Shown: positions 25,068 through 33,025 of the stretch, piece after piece
Layout: every line of letters starts with the position of its first letter
Numbering within the stretch: position 1 is the stretch's first letter
NCBI GenBank assembly: GCA_036794825.1
Contig: DAIRGA010000005.1
Span: 124,001 to 188,000, forward strand
From: RZYY01 sp036794825
Lineage (GTDB): Bacteria; Bacteroidota; Bacteroidia; Bacteroidales; 4484-276
Direction: 5' to 3'
Length of the DNA: 64,000 bases
Notes under the pieces: generated by a model
Databases searched by the model: none
The model's input: only the letters and a program-made list of their open reading frames with translations
What the model was told of the DNA's origin: nothing
Made by a program: the position numbers and the translations under genes

Positions 25068-25117
25068 GCAAAGGACTGATCACCAAAAAAACCGGAAGAA
25101 TAGGATTTTGGTTTAGT

Positions 25118-27175
25118 TTATTTGATTTCACTGCCATTTACATAATCTTCGGGCGGTGAAACAAAACCCAGCGAGCCATCCGGATTTTCAGCCATCAGGA
25201 TCATGCCGTGTGATGTGATGCCCTTGAGTTCCCGGGGAGCCAGATTGACCAGAATACTCACCTTTCGACCAATCACCTGTTCGGCCTCAAAGTACTCGGC
25301 AATACCGGAAACCACGGTTCTTTTATCAATTCCGGTGTCGATGAGGAGTTTCATCAGCTTTTTGGTTTTTGGAACCTTTTCGGCTTCAAGGATGGTTCCC
25401 GTGCGAATGTCCATCCTTGCAAATTCATCGTAGGTGATAGAATCTTTGGATGGATTGGGTTTGAAGGTGTTTTGCTGGTTTGATTTTCTGGTATCAAGCA
25501 GCTTTTGCACCTGGGCTTCGATGGTAGCATCTTCGATCTTTTCGAAGAGCAGCTCCGGTGTATTGATGGCGTGACCGGGACTTAGCAGGCTGGCGTTGCC
25601 GGCATTTTTCCATTTCAATAATTCCATGTTGAGCATACTGGCAAGTTTCCTCGCAGTAAATGGCAGAAAAGGTTCAGCAACAATGGTGAGGTTGGCGCAG
25701 ATCTGCAGGGAGATGTTCAGAACGGTTTTCACTCTGTCGGGGTTGGTATTGAAGACTTTCCAGGGTTCGTTGTCGGCCAGGAATTTATTTCCCAGTCGGG
25801 CAAGGTTCATCATCTCGGCCAGGGATTCGCGGAAGCGGAAACTCTCAAGACTCTGGCTAACCTTTGCCGGAATTTGCTGAATTTCAGCAATTATTCTACC
25901 ATCATCCTCAGTTAACTGGATGACATCCGGCACTTTACCTTCAAAATATTTGTGGGTAAGCACTAGTGTCCGGTTTACAAAATTGCCGAGGATAGCAAGC
26001 AGCTCGCTGTTGTTGCGGGTCTGGAAATCTTTCCAGGTGAAGTCGTTATCTTTGGTTTCGGGTGCGTTTGCAGTAAGAACATATCGGAGGACATCCTGCT
26101 TTCCGGGGAATTCCACCAGGTATTCGTGAAGCCACACAGCCCAGTTGCGTGAAGTAGAAATTTTATCGTTTTCGAGGTTGAGGAACTCGAATGCCGGCAC
26201 ATTTTCGGGTACGATGTACGATCCTTCGGCCTTCAGCATCGCCGGGAAGATGATGCAATGGAACACGATGTTGTCTTTGCCGATAAAATGAATCAAACGG
26301 GTTTCGGGATCTTTCCACCACTTTTCCCAATCTTCGCCTTTTTGCTCAGCCCATTCGCGGGTGGCGGAAATGTATCCGATCGGCGCATCAAACCATACAT
26401 AAAGAACTTTTCCGTCGGTGTCGGGCAGCGGAACTTTCACCCCCCAGTCGAGGTCGCGGGTGACGGCGCGCGGCTGCAAACCATGGTCAATCCACGATTT
26501 CACCTGTCCATAAACATTCACTTTCCAGTCGTCCTTGTGCCCTTCGAGAATCCATTCCTTAAGCCAGTCGGTGTATTGATCCAAAGGCAGATACCAGTGC
26601 TTTGTATCCCTGAGTACCGGGGTTTCGCCGCTCAGCGCCGATTTCGGGTTGATAAGATCGGTGGGATTGAGCGATGTTCCACAGTTTTCGCACTGATCGC
26701 CGTAAGCTCTGTCGAAACTGCAGATCGGGCAGGTTCCGGTGATGTAACGATCGGAAAGAAAAGTGTGATGCGCTTCATCGTAGTATTGCTCGGTGAATTT
26801 TTCGATAAACTTGCCTTCGTCATACATCTTTTTGAACATTCCCGCCGAAGTCTCGTGGTGTATCTTGTTTGAAGTCCGGGAATAGATGTCGAAGGAGATA
26901 CCAAATTCAGCAAAGGAGTTTTTGATGATTTCGTGGTATTTGTCGACGATATCCTGAGGGGTAACCCCCTGCTGACGGGCTTTGATGGTGATGGGAACGC
27001 CGTGCTCGTCCGATCCGCCGATAAAAACCACCTCTTCGCCGATTGATCTGAGGTAACGAACATAAATATCTGCCGGAACGTAAACTCCGGCCAGGTGACC
27101 AATGTGCAGCGGGCCGTTGGCATAAGGCAATGCCGAGGTAATGGTGTGACGTTTAAACTCTTTTTTGTTCTGCAT
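25118..27175 (-). CDS. metG: Methionyl-tRNA synthetase
   Basis: MetG charges tRNA-Met. The 685-residue class I synthetase has HIGH at residues 24-27 and a KMSKS-loop variant KISTS near residue 345. A zinc knuckle made by CPIC and CENC pairs lies around residues 145-165, as in the E. coli-type (MetG1) form. The C-terminal 100 residues form a tRNA-binding/EMAP-like OB domain (EFARMDIRTGTILEAEKV ... REMRGITSHGMIL-type segment, here RELKGITSHGMIL), which mediates dimerisation. The length agrees with full-size bacterial MetG. It is the only aminoacyl-tRNA synthetase here. Confidence 0.97.
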   Translation of the reverse strand: MQNKKEFKRHTITSALPYANGPLHIGHLAGVYVPADIYVRYLRSIGEEVVFIGGSDEHGVPITIKARQQGVTPQDIVDKYHEIIKNSFAEFGISFDIYSRTSNKIHHETSAGMFKKMYDEGKFIEKFTEQYYDEAHHTFLSDRYITGTCPICSFDRAYGDQCENCGTSLNPTDLINPKSALSGETPVLRDTKHWYLPLDQYTDWLKEWILEGHKDDWKVNVYGQVKSWIDHGLQPRAVTRDLDWGVKVPLPDTDGKVLYVWFDAPIGYISATREWAEQKGEDWEKWWKDPETRLIHFIGKDNIVFHCIIFPAMLKAEGSYIVPENVPAFEFLNLENDKISTSRNWAVWLHEYLVEFPGKQDVLRYVLTANAPETKDNDFTWKDFQTRNNSELLAILGNFVNRTLVLTHKYFEGKVPDVIQLTEDDGRIIAEIQQIPAKVSQSLESFRFRESLAEMMNLARLGNKFLADNEPWKVFNTNPDRVKTVLNISLQICANLTIVAEPFLPFTARKLASMLNMELLKWKNAGNASLLSPGHAINTPELLFEKIEDATIEAQVQKLLDTRKSNQQNTFKPNPSKDSITYDEFARMDIRTGTILEAEKVPKTKKLMKLLIDTGIDKRTVVSGIAEYFEAEQVIGRKVSILVNLAPRELKGITSHGMILMAENPDGSLGFVSPPEDYVNGSEIK

Positions 27176-27198
27176 AATTCGTTTCGTTATTGAGGCGG

Positions 27199-27206
27199 CA
27201 AATTTA
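27199..27206 (-). promoter_or_regulatory. TAnnTTTG -7 box for metG
   Basis: On the minus strand TAAATTTG lies 23 bases before the metG ATG, so metG is transcribed separately from the flavoprotein gene upstream. Confidence 0.5.
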
Positions 27207-27259
27207 CACGAAAACCAGTTTAAGCCAATGGATCACCAGAATTAACTCATTTATAGCCT

Positions 27260-28240
27260 TTAAGGCCGGGTTAAGCGCAGGTGGTAATTTTCCTTGCAAA
27301 ACTCCAGCATTCCATCTTCAAATTCTTTCATCATCTCTTTCACGATTTCGCCGGCCGGTTTTATTTCTTCAATCAATGCCGACACCTGGCCAATCTCCAG
27401 TTCTCCTTCATCGGGATTGCCTTCGAACATTCCGAGTTTTGCCCGTCCGCGGCCAAGGTGTTCTTTCAGCTCTTCGATGGAAGCGCCGCGTTGCTGCATC
27501 TGGTCAATTTCGCTAAAAAACCTGTTTTTGATGAGCCTGACCGGAACCACTTGTTTCAGCGTAAGTGAGGTATCGCCCTCTTTGGCTTCGATCACTTTTT
27601 GCTTAAAAACGGGATGTGCTGATGATTCTTCGGATGCCACAAAACGGCTTCCTACCTGCACTCCCTCGGCTCCAAGCGCAAATGCAGCCAGCATCTGCCT
27701 TCCGGTACCTATTCCCCCGGCGGCGATCAGCGGCAGGTCAACGATTTTGCGGATCAGGGGAAGCAGAACCAGCGTGGTGGTTTCGTCGATTCCATTGTGG
27801 CCGCCTGCTTCAAAGCCTTCGGCAACGATAGCGTCCGCGCCGGCTTCCTGCGCTTTGATGGCAAATTTGGAACCTGCAACCACGTGTACAACCGTAATCC
27901 CGTGTTCTTTAAAAACCGGAGTCCACTTTTTCGGATTTCCCGCCGAGGTGAACACAATCTTCACTCTTTCGCGAAGTACGATTTCAACGATTTCATCCAT
28001 CTGCGGATAAAGTAGCGGAAGATTCACACCAAAAGGCTTGTTTGTGGCAGCTTTGATTTTCCGGATATGTTCCTCAAACACATCGGGATACATCGAGCCG
28101 GCGCCGATCAGCCCCAGCCCGTCCGCCTCCGAAACAGCCGCAGCCAGCCGCCACCCCGAGCACCAGATCATCCCCGCCTGGATAATCGGATATTTTATCC
28201 TGAAAAGTTCTGTTATTCTTGTGGTCATTGTTGTGGTCAA
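27260..28240 (-). CDS. NAD(P)H-dependent flavin oxidoreductase, nitronate monooxygenase-like
   Basis: The 326-residue protein is an FMN-binding TIM barrel of the 2-nitropropane dioxygenase/FabK family. Visible blocks are YPIIQAGMIWCSGWRLAAAV at the start, NLPLLYPQ, the AEGFEAGGHNG phosphate-binding region, LIAAGGIGTGRQMLAAFALGAEGVQVGSRF, and a Lys/Glu-rich C-terminal helix region. The family includes nitronate monooxygenases and the enoyl-ACP reductase FabK, and sequence alone does not separate them here. MTTTMTTR at the N-terminus leaves the start ambiguous: the second ATG at 28228 is equally possible. It is upstream of metG on the same strand but has its own spacing. Confidence 0.88.
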   Translation of the reverse strand: MTTTMTTRITELFRIKYPIIQAGMIWCSGWRLAAAVSEADGLGLIGAGSMYPDVFEEHIRKIKAATNKPFGVNLPLLYPQMDEIVEIVLRERVKIVFTSAGNPKKWTPVFKEHGITVVHVVAGSKFAIKAQEAGADAIVAEGFEAGGHNGIDETTTLVLLPLIRKIVDLPLIAAGGIGTGRQMLAAFALGAEGVQVGSRFVASEESSAHPVFKQKVIEAKEGDTSLTLKQVVPVRLIKNRFFSEIDQMQQRGASIEELKEHLGRGRAKLGMFEGNPDEGELEIGQVSALIEEIKPAGEIVKEMMKEFEDGMLEFCKENYHLRLTRP

Positions 28241-28261
28241 TTAGTTTGAAAAAAAATTCGG

Positions 28262-28519
28262 TTAATCGTAATGAAATCTGCATTTCAGGATGATGATTTC
28301 GTCGTCTTTTACCTGGTAAATCAGTCGGTGCTCGCCATCAATCCGTCTTGACCAGAAGCCCTGGTATTTGTGTCGGAGTGGTTCAGGTTTTCCAAGTCCG
28401 GTAAAGGGATGCCGTGAAATATCCTTCAACAGCTGATTGATTTTTGTCAGTACCTTCTTATCGGTTGTCTGCCAGAAAAGATAATCCTCCCACGATTCTT
28501 CGACAAATTTGAATTTCAT
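28262..28519 (-). CDS. yoeB: Type II toxin, YoeB/Txe family mRNA interferase
   Basis: YoeB is a ribosome-dependent endoribonuclease that cuts mRNA in the A site and arrests growth when free of antitoxin. The 85-residue protein matches E. coli YoeB closely. Its catalytic residues occur at the same numbers: Glu46, Arg65, His83 and Tyr84. The characteristic FWSRRIDGEHRLIY and CRFHY endings are present. The start codon overlaps the antitoxin stop by four bases (ATGA), so translation is coupled. All active-site residues are intact, so the toxin should be active. Confidence 0.95.
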   Translation of the reverse strand: MKFKFVEESWEDYLFWQTTDKKVLTKINQLLKDISRHPFTGLGKPEPLRHKYQGFWSRRIDGEHRLIYQVKDDEIIILKCRFHYD

Positions 28520-28770
28520 GTCTCAATCAGCTCTTTTTCGAAGGTTTCCTCCTTTTTCAGCTTTTCGATAGCAGCATCCAGGCGCAGTTCGTTTTTGCGT
28601 GAGGAAAGTTCGTGATGGGTGGCTTTCAGCGCGTTGTATTCGTCAAGCGAGATGACAACAACACCGGTGTCTTTTCCCCTGTTGATGACTAGTGTCTCGA
28701 AATTGGAGGTGACCTCATCAAGGTACCTTTTAATATCTTTTCTAAAATCAGAAATCGTTGTGGTTAGCAT
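28516..28770 (-). CDS. yefM: Type II antitoxin, YefM/Phd family
   Basis: YefM binds and neutralises YoeB and, with it, represses their operon. The 84-residue protein has the Phd/YefM N-terminal DNA-binding fold (MLTTTISDFRKDIKRYLDEV, then VVVISLDEYNAL) and a C-terminal charged helix (AAIEKLKKEETFEKELIET) that would wrap the toxin. I start it at the ATG preceded by AAAGGAG with 6-base spacing, a true Shine-Dalgarno that is unusual among its neighbours. A longer upstream reading would cover the operator and is rejected. Its stop overlaps the toxin start. Confidence 0.93.
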   Translation of the reverse strand: MLTTTISDFRKDIKRYLDEVTSNFETLVINRGKDTGVVVISLDEYNALKATHHELSSRKNELRLDAAIEKLKKEETFEKELIET

Positions 28771-28784
28771 CTTCGTCTCCTTTC

Positions 28785-28814
28785 TGTACAAATTTGTGTA
28801 CAAAAATATGTACA
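28785..28814 (-). promoter_or_regulatory. Triple TGTACA operator overlapping the yefM promoter
   Basis: Three TGTACA palindromes begin at 28785, 28797 and 28809, exactly 12 bases apart. TGTACA is the known core of the E. coli YefM-YoeB operator. On the minus strand a TATTTTTG -7 box (28801-28808) overlaps the middle palindrome and abuts the outer one, so bound repressor should block polymerase. The nearest palindrome touches the Shine-Dalgarno (28777-28783). Confidence 0.85.
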
Positions 28815-28917
28815 AAAATCGAAATGGAAATTTACAGGCGAATCGAGTATCAGCAAGAGAGCTCAGCATGCTGAAAATAACCCCAGAGAATATCATGCTT
28901 ATTTTTCAGAGCAGCTG

Positions 28918-29916
28918 CTACCATGAATACGCCATTGGCGCTTCGCCGCCGGGGCCGGGGAAAATCTCGTCCAGCCTTTTGAGTGTTTCTTCATCCAACC
29001 GAATGCCGGCAGCCCTGATGGCGCTTTCCAACTGCTCCATTGTGCGTGGCCCGATGATTGGCGCTGTTACTACCGGGTTATGCAGCAGCCACGCCAGGGC
29101 GACTTCTCCCGGCGGGTGACCAATTTTTTTGCAAAGTGTCTCGTATTTCTCCAGTTGACCGCGTTTTTTTTCTATTTGATCCGTCTGGCTCTTGTCAATA
29201 CGCCTTCCAACCTGATGTTTCTCCAACGCTCCGCCCAAAAGCCCTCCTGCCAGCGGACTCCAGGGAATCAGCCCTAACCCGTAATGCCTGCATGCCGGGA
29301 TTACCTCGAGCTCCACCATCCGGTTGTCGAGGTTGTAAACACTCTGCTCGCTCACCAAGCCCAACATGCCGCGCCTGGAAGCCTCCTGGCACGCAGTGGC
29401 AATGTCCCAGCCGGCGAAATTGCTCGAGCCAGCATACACTACTTTACCTTGTTTGATCAGCGCATCAAAACTTTGCCATACCTCATCCCACGGACATTCG
29501 CGATCAATGTGATGCATCTGGTACAGATCAATCCAGTCGGTTTGCAGACGCTTTAAGCTTCCCTCACAGTGTTTACGGATTTTGTAGGCGCTCAGGCTTC
29601 GCCCGTCGCTGTTTACTTCGGGCAGATTGGCCTTACGATCAACAGGATTGTAAACTTTGGTGGCCAGCACCACAGCATCGCGCCGGCCGCCGCCCTGCGC
29701 AAGCCATCTTCCGATAATTTCTTCGGTATAGCCATGTTCCACCGACCAGCCATAGACATCGGCAGTATCAAAAAAATTGATTCCCGATTCCAACGCGCGG
29801 TCCATGATTTTAAAGCTCTCCTCCTCGCTCGTATGCCAGCCAAAGTTCATCGTTCCGAGGCAGATGTTGCTGACAAGCACCCCGTGCTTCCCAAGTCGTT
29901 TGTGTTTTACGGTCAT
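28918..29916 (-). CDS. Aldo/keto reductase
   Basis: The 332-residue NADPH-dependent (beta/alpha)8 barrel enzyme reduces carbonyl compounds. The AKR tetrad is visible: Asp50 and Tyr55 in FFDTADVYG, Lys87 in VLATKVYN, and a His in YQMHHIDRE. It has the loop layout of the potassium-channel-beta/YajO-like subgroup (LGTMNFGWHTSEEE; SNFAGWDIA; EQSVYNLDNR; PWSPLAGGLLGG). The substrate is unknown. The ATG at 29916 gives the standard start MTVKHKRLGKHG. A longer frame upstream is not conserved. It is flanked by toxin-antitoxin pairs, yefM/yoeB downstream and a TumA/TumE-like pair upstream. Confidence 0.93.
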   Translation of the reverse strand: MTVKHKRLGKHGVLVSNICLGTMNFGWHTSEEESFKIMDRALESGINFFDTADVYGWSVEHGYTEEIIGRWLAQGGGRRDAVVLATKVYNPVDRKANLPEVNSDGRSLSAYKIRKHCEGSLKRLQTDWIDLYQMHHIDRECPWDEVWQSFDALIKQGKVVYAGSSNFAGWDIATACQEASRRGMLGLVSEQSVYNLDNRMVELEVIPACRHYGLGLIPWSPLAGGLLGGALEKHQVGRRIDKSQTDQIEKKRGQLEKYETLCKKIGHPPGEVALAWLLHNPVVTAPIIGPRTMEQLESAIRAAGIRLDEETLKRLDEIFPGPGGEAPMAYSW

Positions 29917-30157
29917 TCCTATTCGTTTCTTTATTTGATTTTTTCTATAAATGTTTATGATTTTGGAACTTGTAACTCGTTTATTGCTGCGGTAAAACCG
30001 CACACTAATTTTACCCAAAAGGGCAAAATTGTAAAGTCCTCACCGCATTTTATTTATCAAATTGATTCAACGAACTCAAAATGTCAGGCCAAAGATAGTT
30101 TTATTCAAACACATCAGGTTGCCAAAACAGTGGAGGCAGGATTTGTGAAATATGTAC

Positions 30158-30181
30158 TACTTTTGGAAATATTTTAAATAT
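30158..30181 (+). promoter_or_regulatory. -7 box and palindrome before the TumA/TumE-like pair
   Basis: TACTTTTG (30158-30165) fits the -7 consensus. It is followed at once by the perfect palindrome ATATTT-T-AAATAT (30169-30181), which would cover the transcription start, 8 bases before the ATG. This placement suits autorepression by the antitoxin but is only inferred. Confidence 0.5.
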
Positions 30182-30189
30182 CAGGGATC

Positions 30190-30480
30190 ATGGTTTCTGC
30201 AACAATTAATGACCGGTTATTCCGGCTTACTGCCAAAAAGGACATTGAGCAGTCCATTTTGAGCATCCTGCCTGAATACATCAACCTCAAAATCTATTAC
30301 ATAAGGCAGGAAATACTTCGCTACGAAACCAGGTGGAACATGACCTACAAGGAGTTCGAATCGAAATCAACAGAATTGCCGGATGGTTTCTCTCAGGAGC
30401 TTGAGCAGGAATACTATGACTGGGGTGAAAAGGTCGCTTTGCTTGAGTATTATCAAAAACTTCGTGAGGAATGGAGTTAG
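30190..30480 (+). CDS. Putative antitoxin, TumA-like
   Basis: The 96-residue cytoplasmic protein is largely helical and acidic at the C-terminus. After an N-terminal segment (MVSATINDRLFRLTAKKD) comes a helical run with YETRWNMTYKEFESK and a DWGEKVALLEYYQKLREEW end. The pattern 'R-Y-x-x-x-W-x-M-x-Y-x-x-F ... W ... LE' recalls the small proteins encoded upstream of DUF6516/TumE toxins in archaea and bacteria. The gene overlaps the next by 10 bases, typical of antitoxin-toxin pairs. The assignment rests on this pattern and on gene order, not on a decisive motif. Confidence 0.58.
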   Translation: MVSATINDRLFRLTAKKDIEQSILSILPEYINLKIYYIRQEILRYETRWNMTYKEFESKSTELPDGFSQELEQEYYDWGEKVALLEYYQKLREEWS

Positions 30481-30812
30481 CGAAATTTGAAGCCAATCTT
30501 CGTGCATCAATCGAAAGTATCAGCGATGTAAGAGATTTAGTAGTCTCAAAACGAACTCCGGTTTCGTTGAAGGCGTCAATAATTTTGGAACGTGAATTTT
30601 CAATTGCAGTGTTCTGCAATGCTTCATTTGCAATCCAATCCTTTTCACTCATTCATCAAAACAAAAGGGTTTTTGGCATTGATTGCGACAACCGAATTGG
30701 GTGGCACATTCATCCTAAGGACAACCCTGACAGCCATGTTTTAACCGAAGAGCGGTCATTATCTGATATCATAGAAATGATGATCTTGATTTACAGGGAG
30801 AAACGTGATTGA
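30471..30812 (+). CDS. Putative toxin, TumE/DUF6516-like
   Basis: The 113-residue protein has the arrangement of DUF6516/TumE: an N-terminal helix (MELAKFEANLRASIESISD), beta strands with FSIAVFCNASFAIQSFSLIH, then RVFGIDCDNRIGWHIHP followed by NPDSH, and a C-terminal helix (SDIIEMMILIYREKRD). The two His in WHIHP and the later His in DSHV could form a nuclease-like active site, but no catalytic role is proven for this family member. It overlaps the upstream gene by 10 bases. An unrelated small metabolic protein cannot be ruled out. Confidence 0.58.
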   Translation: MELAKFEANLRASIESISDVRDLVVSKRTPVSLKASIILEREFSIAVFCNASFAIQSFSLIHQNKRVFGIDCDNRIGWHIHPKDNPDSHVLTEERSLSDIIEMMILIYREKRD

Positions 30813-30840
30813 TTAATCCACTGGCAAAAGCTCACCCAAT

Positions 30841-33006
30841 CTACTCCACCACTACCATTTCTTCGATCAGATGGCCGGCGCCGGCGTATTTATCTATGAT
30901 GAAAAGTGTGTAGCGCATGTCGAGCATGATGTTGCGGCATTGGTCGGGGTCGAACATCAGGTCGCTCATGGTGCCTTCCCACACGCGGTCGAAGTTGAGG
31001 CCGATAAGTTGTCCGTCGCCGTTGAAGACCGGGCTGCCGGAGTTGCCGCCGGTGGTGTGGTTGGTGGCGATAAAGCAGACCGGCATTGATCCGTTCAGGC
31101 CGTACTTGCCGTAATCTTTTGATTGATAGAGCGATTTGAGTTTCGCATCCACCAGGTAATCTTCAATCTTCGGATCCTCTTTTTCGATGATACCTTCCAT
31201 TGTGGTCTGATGGTGATAGAACACGGCATCGCGCGGATAATAGGGTTTGACATTTCCATAGGCCACCCGCAACGTGGAGTTGGCATCGGGGTAAAAGCGG
31301 CGCTCCGGCTCAAACTCCATCTGCGCTCTCATATAGAGCCGCATCAGGCTGTCGTTGTCGTTGGTGATTTTTACCAGCGTTGGCATGATCTTGTCGCGGT
31401 AGTAATCAACCATTCCTTTTGCCAGTTCAAATCCCGGATCCTTTTGCAAAGCCTTGGCCTGTGTTGATTTGAAGTTGTCGAGGAAGCCGATTGCGGTTGA
31501 TTTTTTACCGAAAAATGATTTTGAAAAAACATAATCCGCATACAGGTTGATGTCGCCTTTGTATTTCCTGTTAATCAGCTCAAACACCGGTGGGAGTTTG
31601 TCGGGCTGAATGTTTTTGCGGTAGCTTTCGAGCATGGCCACAAATACCCTCCGGTCAACCGGCTGGGAATAATCCTTGTAAAAAGTTTCGAGACTGCGTT
31701 TTGCCTTAGCTTTCTCTTTTGAGAAGTCCTCACCGGGAACATCTTTCTTTTGTGCCAATGTTTCCAGATCCATCATCATACGGGCAGCACGGACGATCTC
31801 AATTCCCATTCCGGCCTCGATCATGTAGGAAACCTCCAATTGCAGATCGCTGAGTTTTGCATAATTCTCCTTGAACTGCGGGAGCAGGCTGCCGTACGCC
31901 TTTTTACTCTCCTCCGAAAGGTTGATCCATTTCACCAGGTCGGCTTCATAATCTTTCTTCTTTTGAATGCCATTGAGTTTGCGGATACCGTTGTTTTCGC
32001 CGATCCATTTTTTCCAGGCATTGGCCAGTCCTTTTTGTTTGTTGGCGTATTGCAGTTTTATCAGGTCGTCCTGTCGCATGAACGACTCATAGATATCGAG
32101 TTTCTGGCGCCGAAGGTCAATGCGGGTGGGGTTTTGCACGGTGGTAATCATTTCGATGGCGCAGGAGGGGAGATATTGCTCGGTGCGCCCGGGAAATCCG
32201 AAAACGAAGGTGAAATCATCTTCCTGTACCCCTTTGATCGAAACCGGTAAAACATGCATCGGTTTGTAAGGTACGTTTTCGGTGGAATAATCTGCCGGCT
32301 TGTTTTCCTGGTTCACGTAGATGCGAAATAGGGAGAAGTCGCCGGTGTGCCGCGGCCACATCCAGTTGTCGGTGTCGCCTCCGAAATTGCCAATGCCTGA
32401 TGGCGGAGCTCCAACCAACCGTACATCTTTAAACACTTCATTAACAAACAAATAGTATTGATTTCCATAAAAGAATGGCCTCACGGATGCTTCGTAATGG
32501 GTTCCGTCAGTGGTTTGTTTCACGATGTCATCCACGTTCTTTTTGATGATTTCGCTTCGCTGTATCTCGCTTAAATTTTGTTCAACGCCGGCGAGAACAC
32601 GGTCGGTAACATCTTCCATCCTAACCAGCCGGGTTACCGTGAGGTTGGGACTGTAAAGCTCGTCCTGGCGGTTCATAGCCCAGAAACCGTTGGTGAGCAT
32701 GTCGTTTTCGATGGTGCTGAGGCGTTGGATGGCGCCGTATCCACAATGATGGTTGGTCAGGATGAGGCCTTCGGCCGAAATGGCAGAAGCCGTGCAGCCT
32801 CCGCCAAAAAGGAAAATGGCATCCTTCATCGAACCATTGTTGATGTCGTAAATGTCTTTTGCAGTGATCTTCATCCCCTTTTCGCGCATCTCCTTTTCGT
32901 TGAGTTTTTCGAGAAGCATTGGTATCCACATGCCCTCATCGGCGGTGGACAGGAATGGACGCAAAATCAGGAGAATTGCTGCGAGGAGTTTAAAATGTTG
33001 TTTCAT
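30841..33006 (-). CDS. S46 family dipeptidyl-peptidase, DPP11-like (Asp/Glu-specific)
   Basis: S46 enzymes remove dipeptides from peptide N-termini in the periplasm of asaccharolytic Bacteroidota. The 721-residue product has a signal peptide (FKLLAAILLILRPFLSTA). The catalytic His is in NHHCGYG near residue 87, the Asp is in the GDTDNWMWPRHTGDF block, and Ser656 is in GGNSGSP. Eighteen residues after the Ser is Arg674 in LNFDRVWEG. DPP11 has Arg at this S1 position and prefers Asp/Glu, whereas DPP7 has Gly. Specificity for acidic residues is thus inferred. It lies 19 bp downstream of ridA on the same strand. Confidence 0.92.
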   Translation of the reverse strand: MKQHFKLLAAILLILRPFLSTADEGMWIPMLLEKLNEKEMREKGMKITAKDIYDINNGSMKDAIFLFGGGCTASAISAEGLILTNHHCGYGAIQRLSTIENDMLTNGFWAMNRQDELYSPNLTVTRLVRMEDVTDRVLAGVEQNLSEIQRSEIIKKNVDDIVKQTTDGTHYEASVRPFFYGNQYYLFVNEVFKDVRLVGAPPSGIGNFGGDTDNWMWPRHTGDFSLFRIYVNQENKPADYSTENVPYKPMHVLPVSIKGVQEDDFTFVFGFPGRTEQYLPSCAIEMITTVQNPTRIDLRRQKLDIYESFMRQDDLIKLQYANKQKGLANAWKKWIGENNGIRKLNGIQKKKDYEADLVKWINLSEESKKAYGSLLPQFKENYAKLSDLQLEVSYMIEAGMGIEIVRAARMMMDLETLAQKKDVPGEDFSKEKAKAKRSLETFYKDYSQPVDRRVFVAMLESYRKNIQPDKLPPVFELINRKYKGDINLYADYVFSKSFFGKKSTAIGFLDNFKSTQAKALQKDPGFELAKGMVDYYRDKIMPTLVKITNDNDSLMRLYMRAQMEFEPERRFYPDANSTLRVAYGNVKPYYPRDAVFYHHQTTMEGIIEKEDPKIEDYLVDAKLKSLYQSKDYGKYGLNGSMPVCFIATNHTTGGNSGSPVFNGDGQLIGLNFDRVWEGTMSDLMFDPDQCRNIMLDMRYTLFIIDKYAGAGHLIEEMVVVE

Positions 33007-33025
33007 GACGATGAAAATTTTTGGT

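Noticed and set aside
26258..26872. 204-residue plus-strand frame opposite metG
   Set aside because: Antisense shadow of a highly conserved gene.
27294..28010. 238-residue plus-strand frame opposite the flavin oxidoreductase
   Set aside because: Its Ser/Pro/Ile-rich composition is typical of an antisense reading of a coding strand. No conserved motif is present.
29569..30177. 202-residue plus-strand frame spanning the aldo/keto reductase and the TumA-like promoter
   Set aside because: Mostly antisense to the reductase, and it covers the promoter and palindrome.
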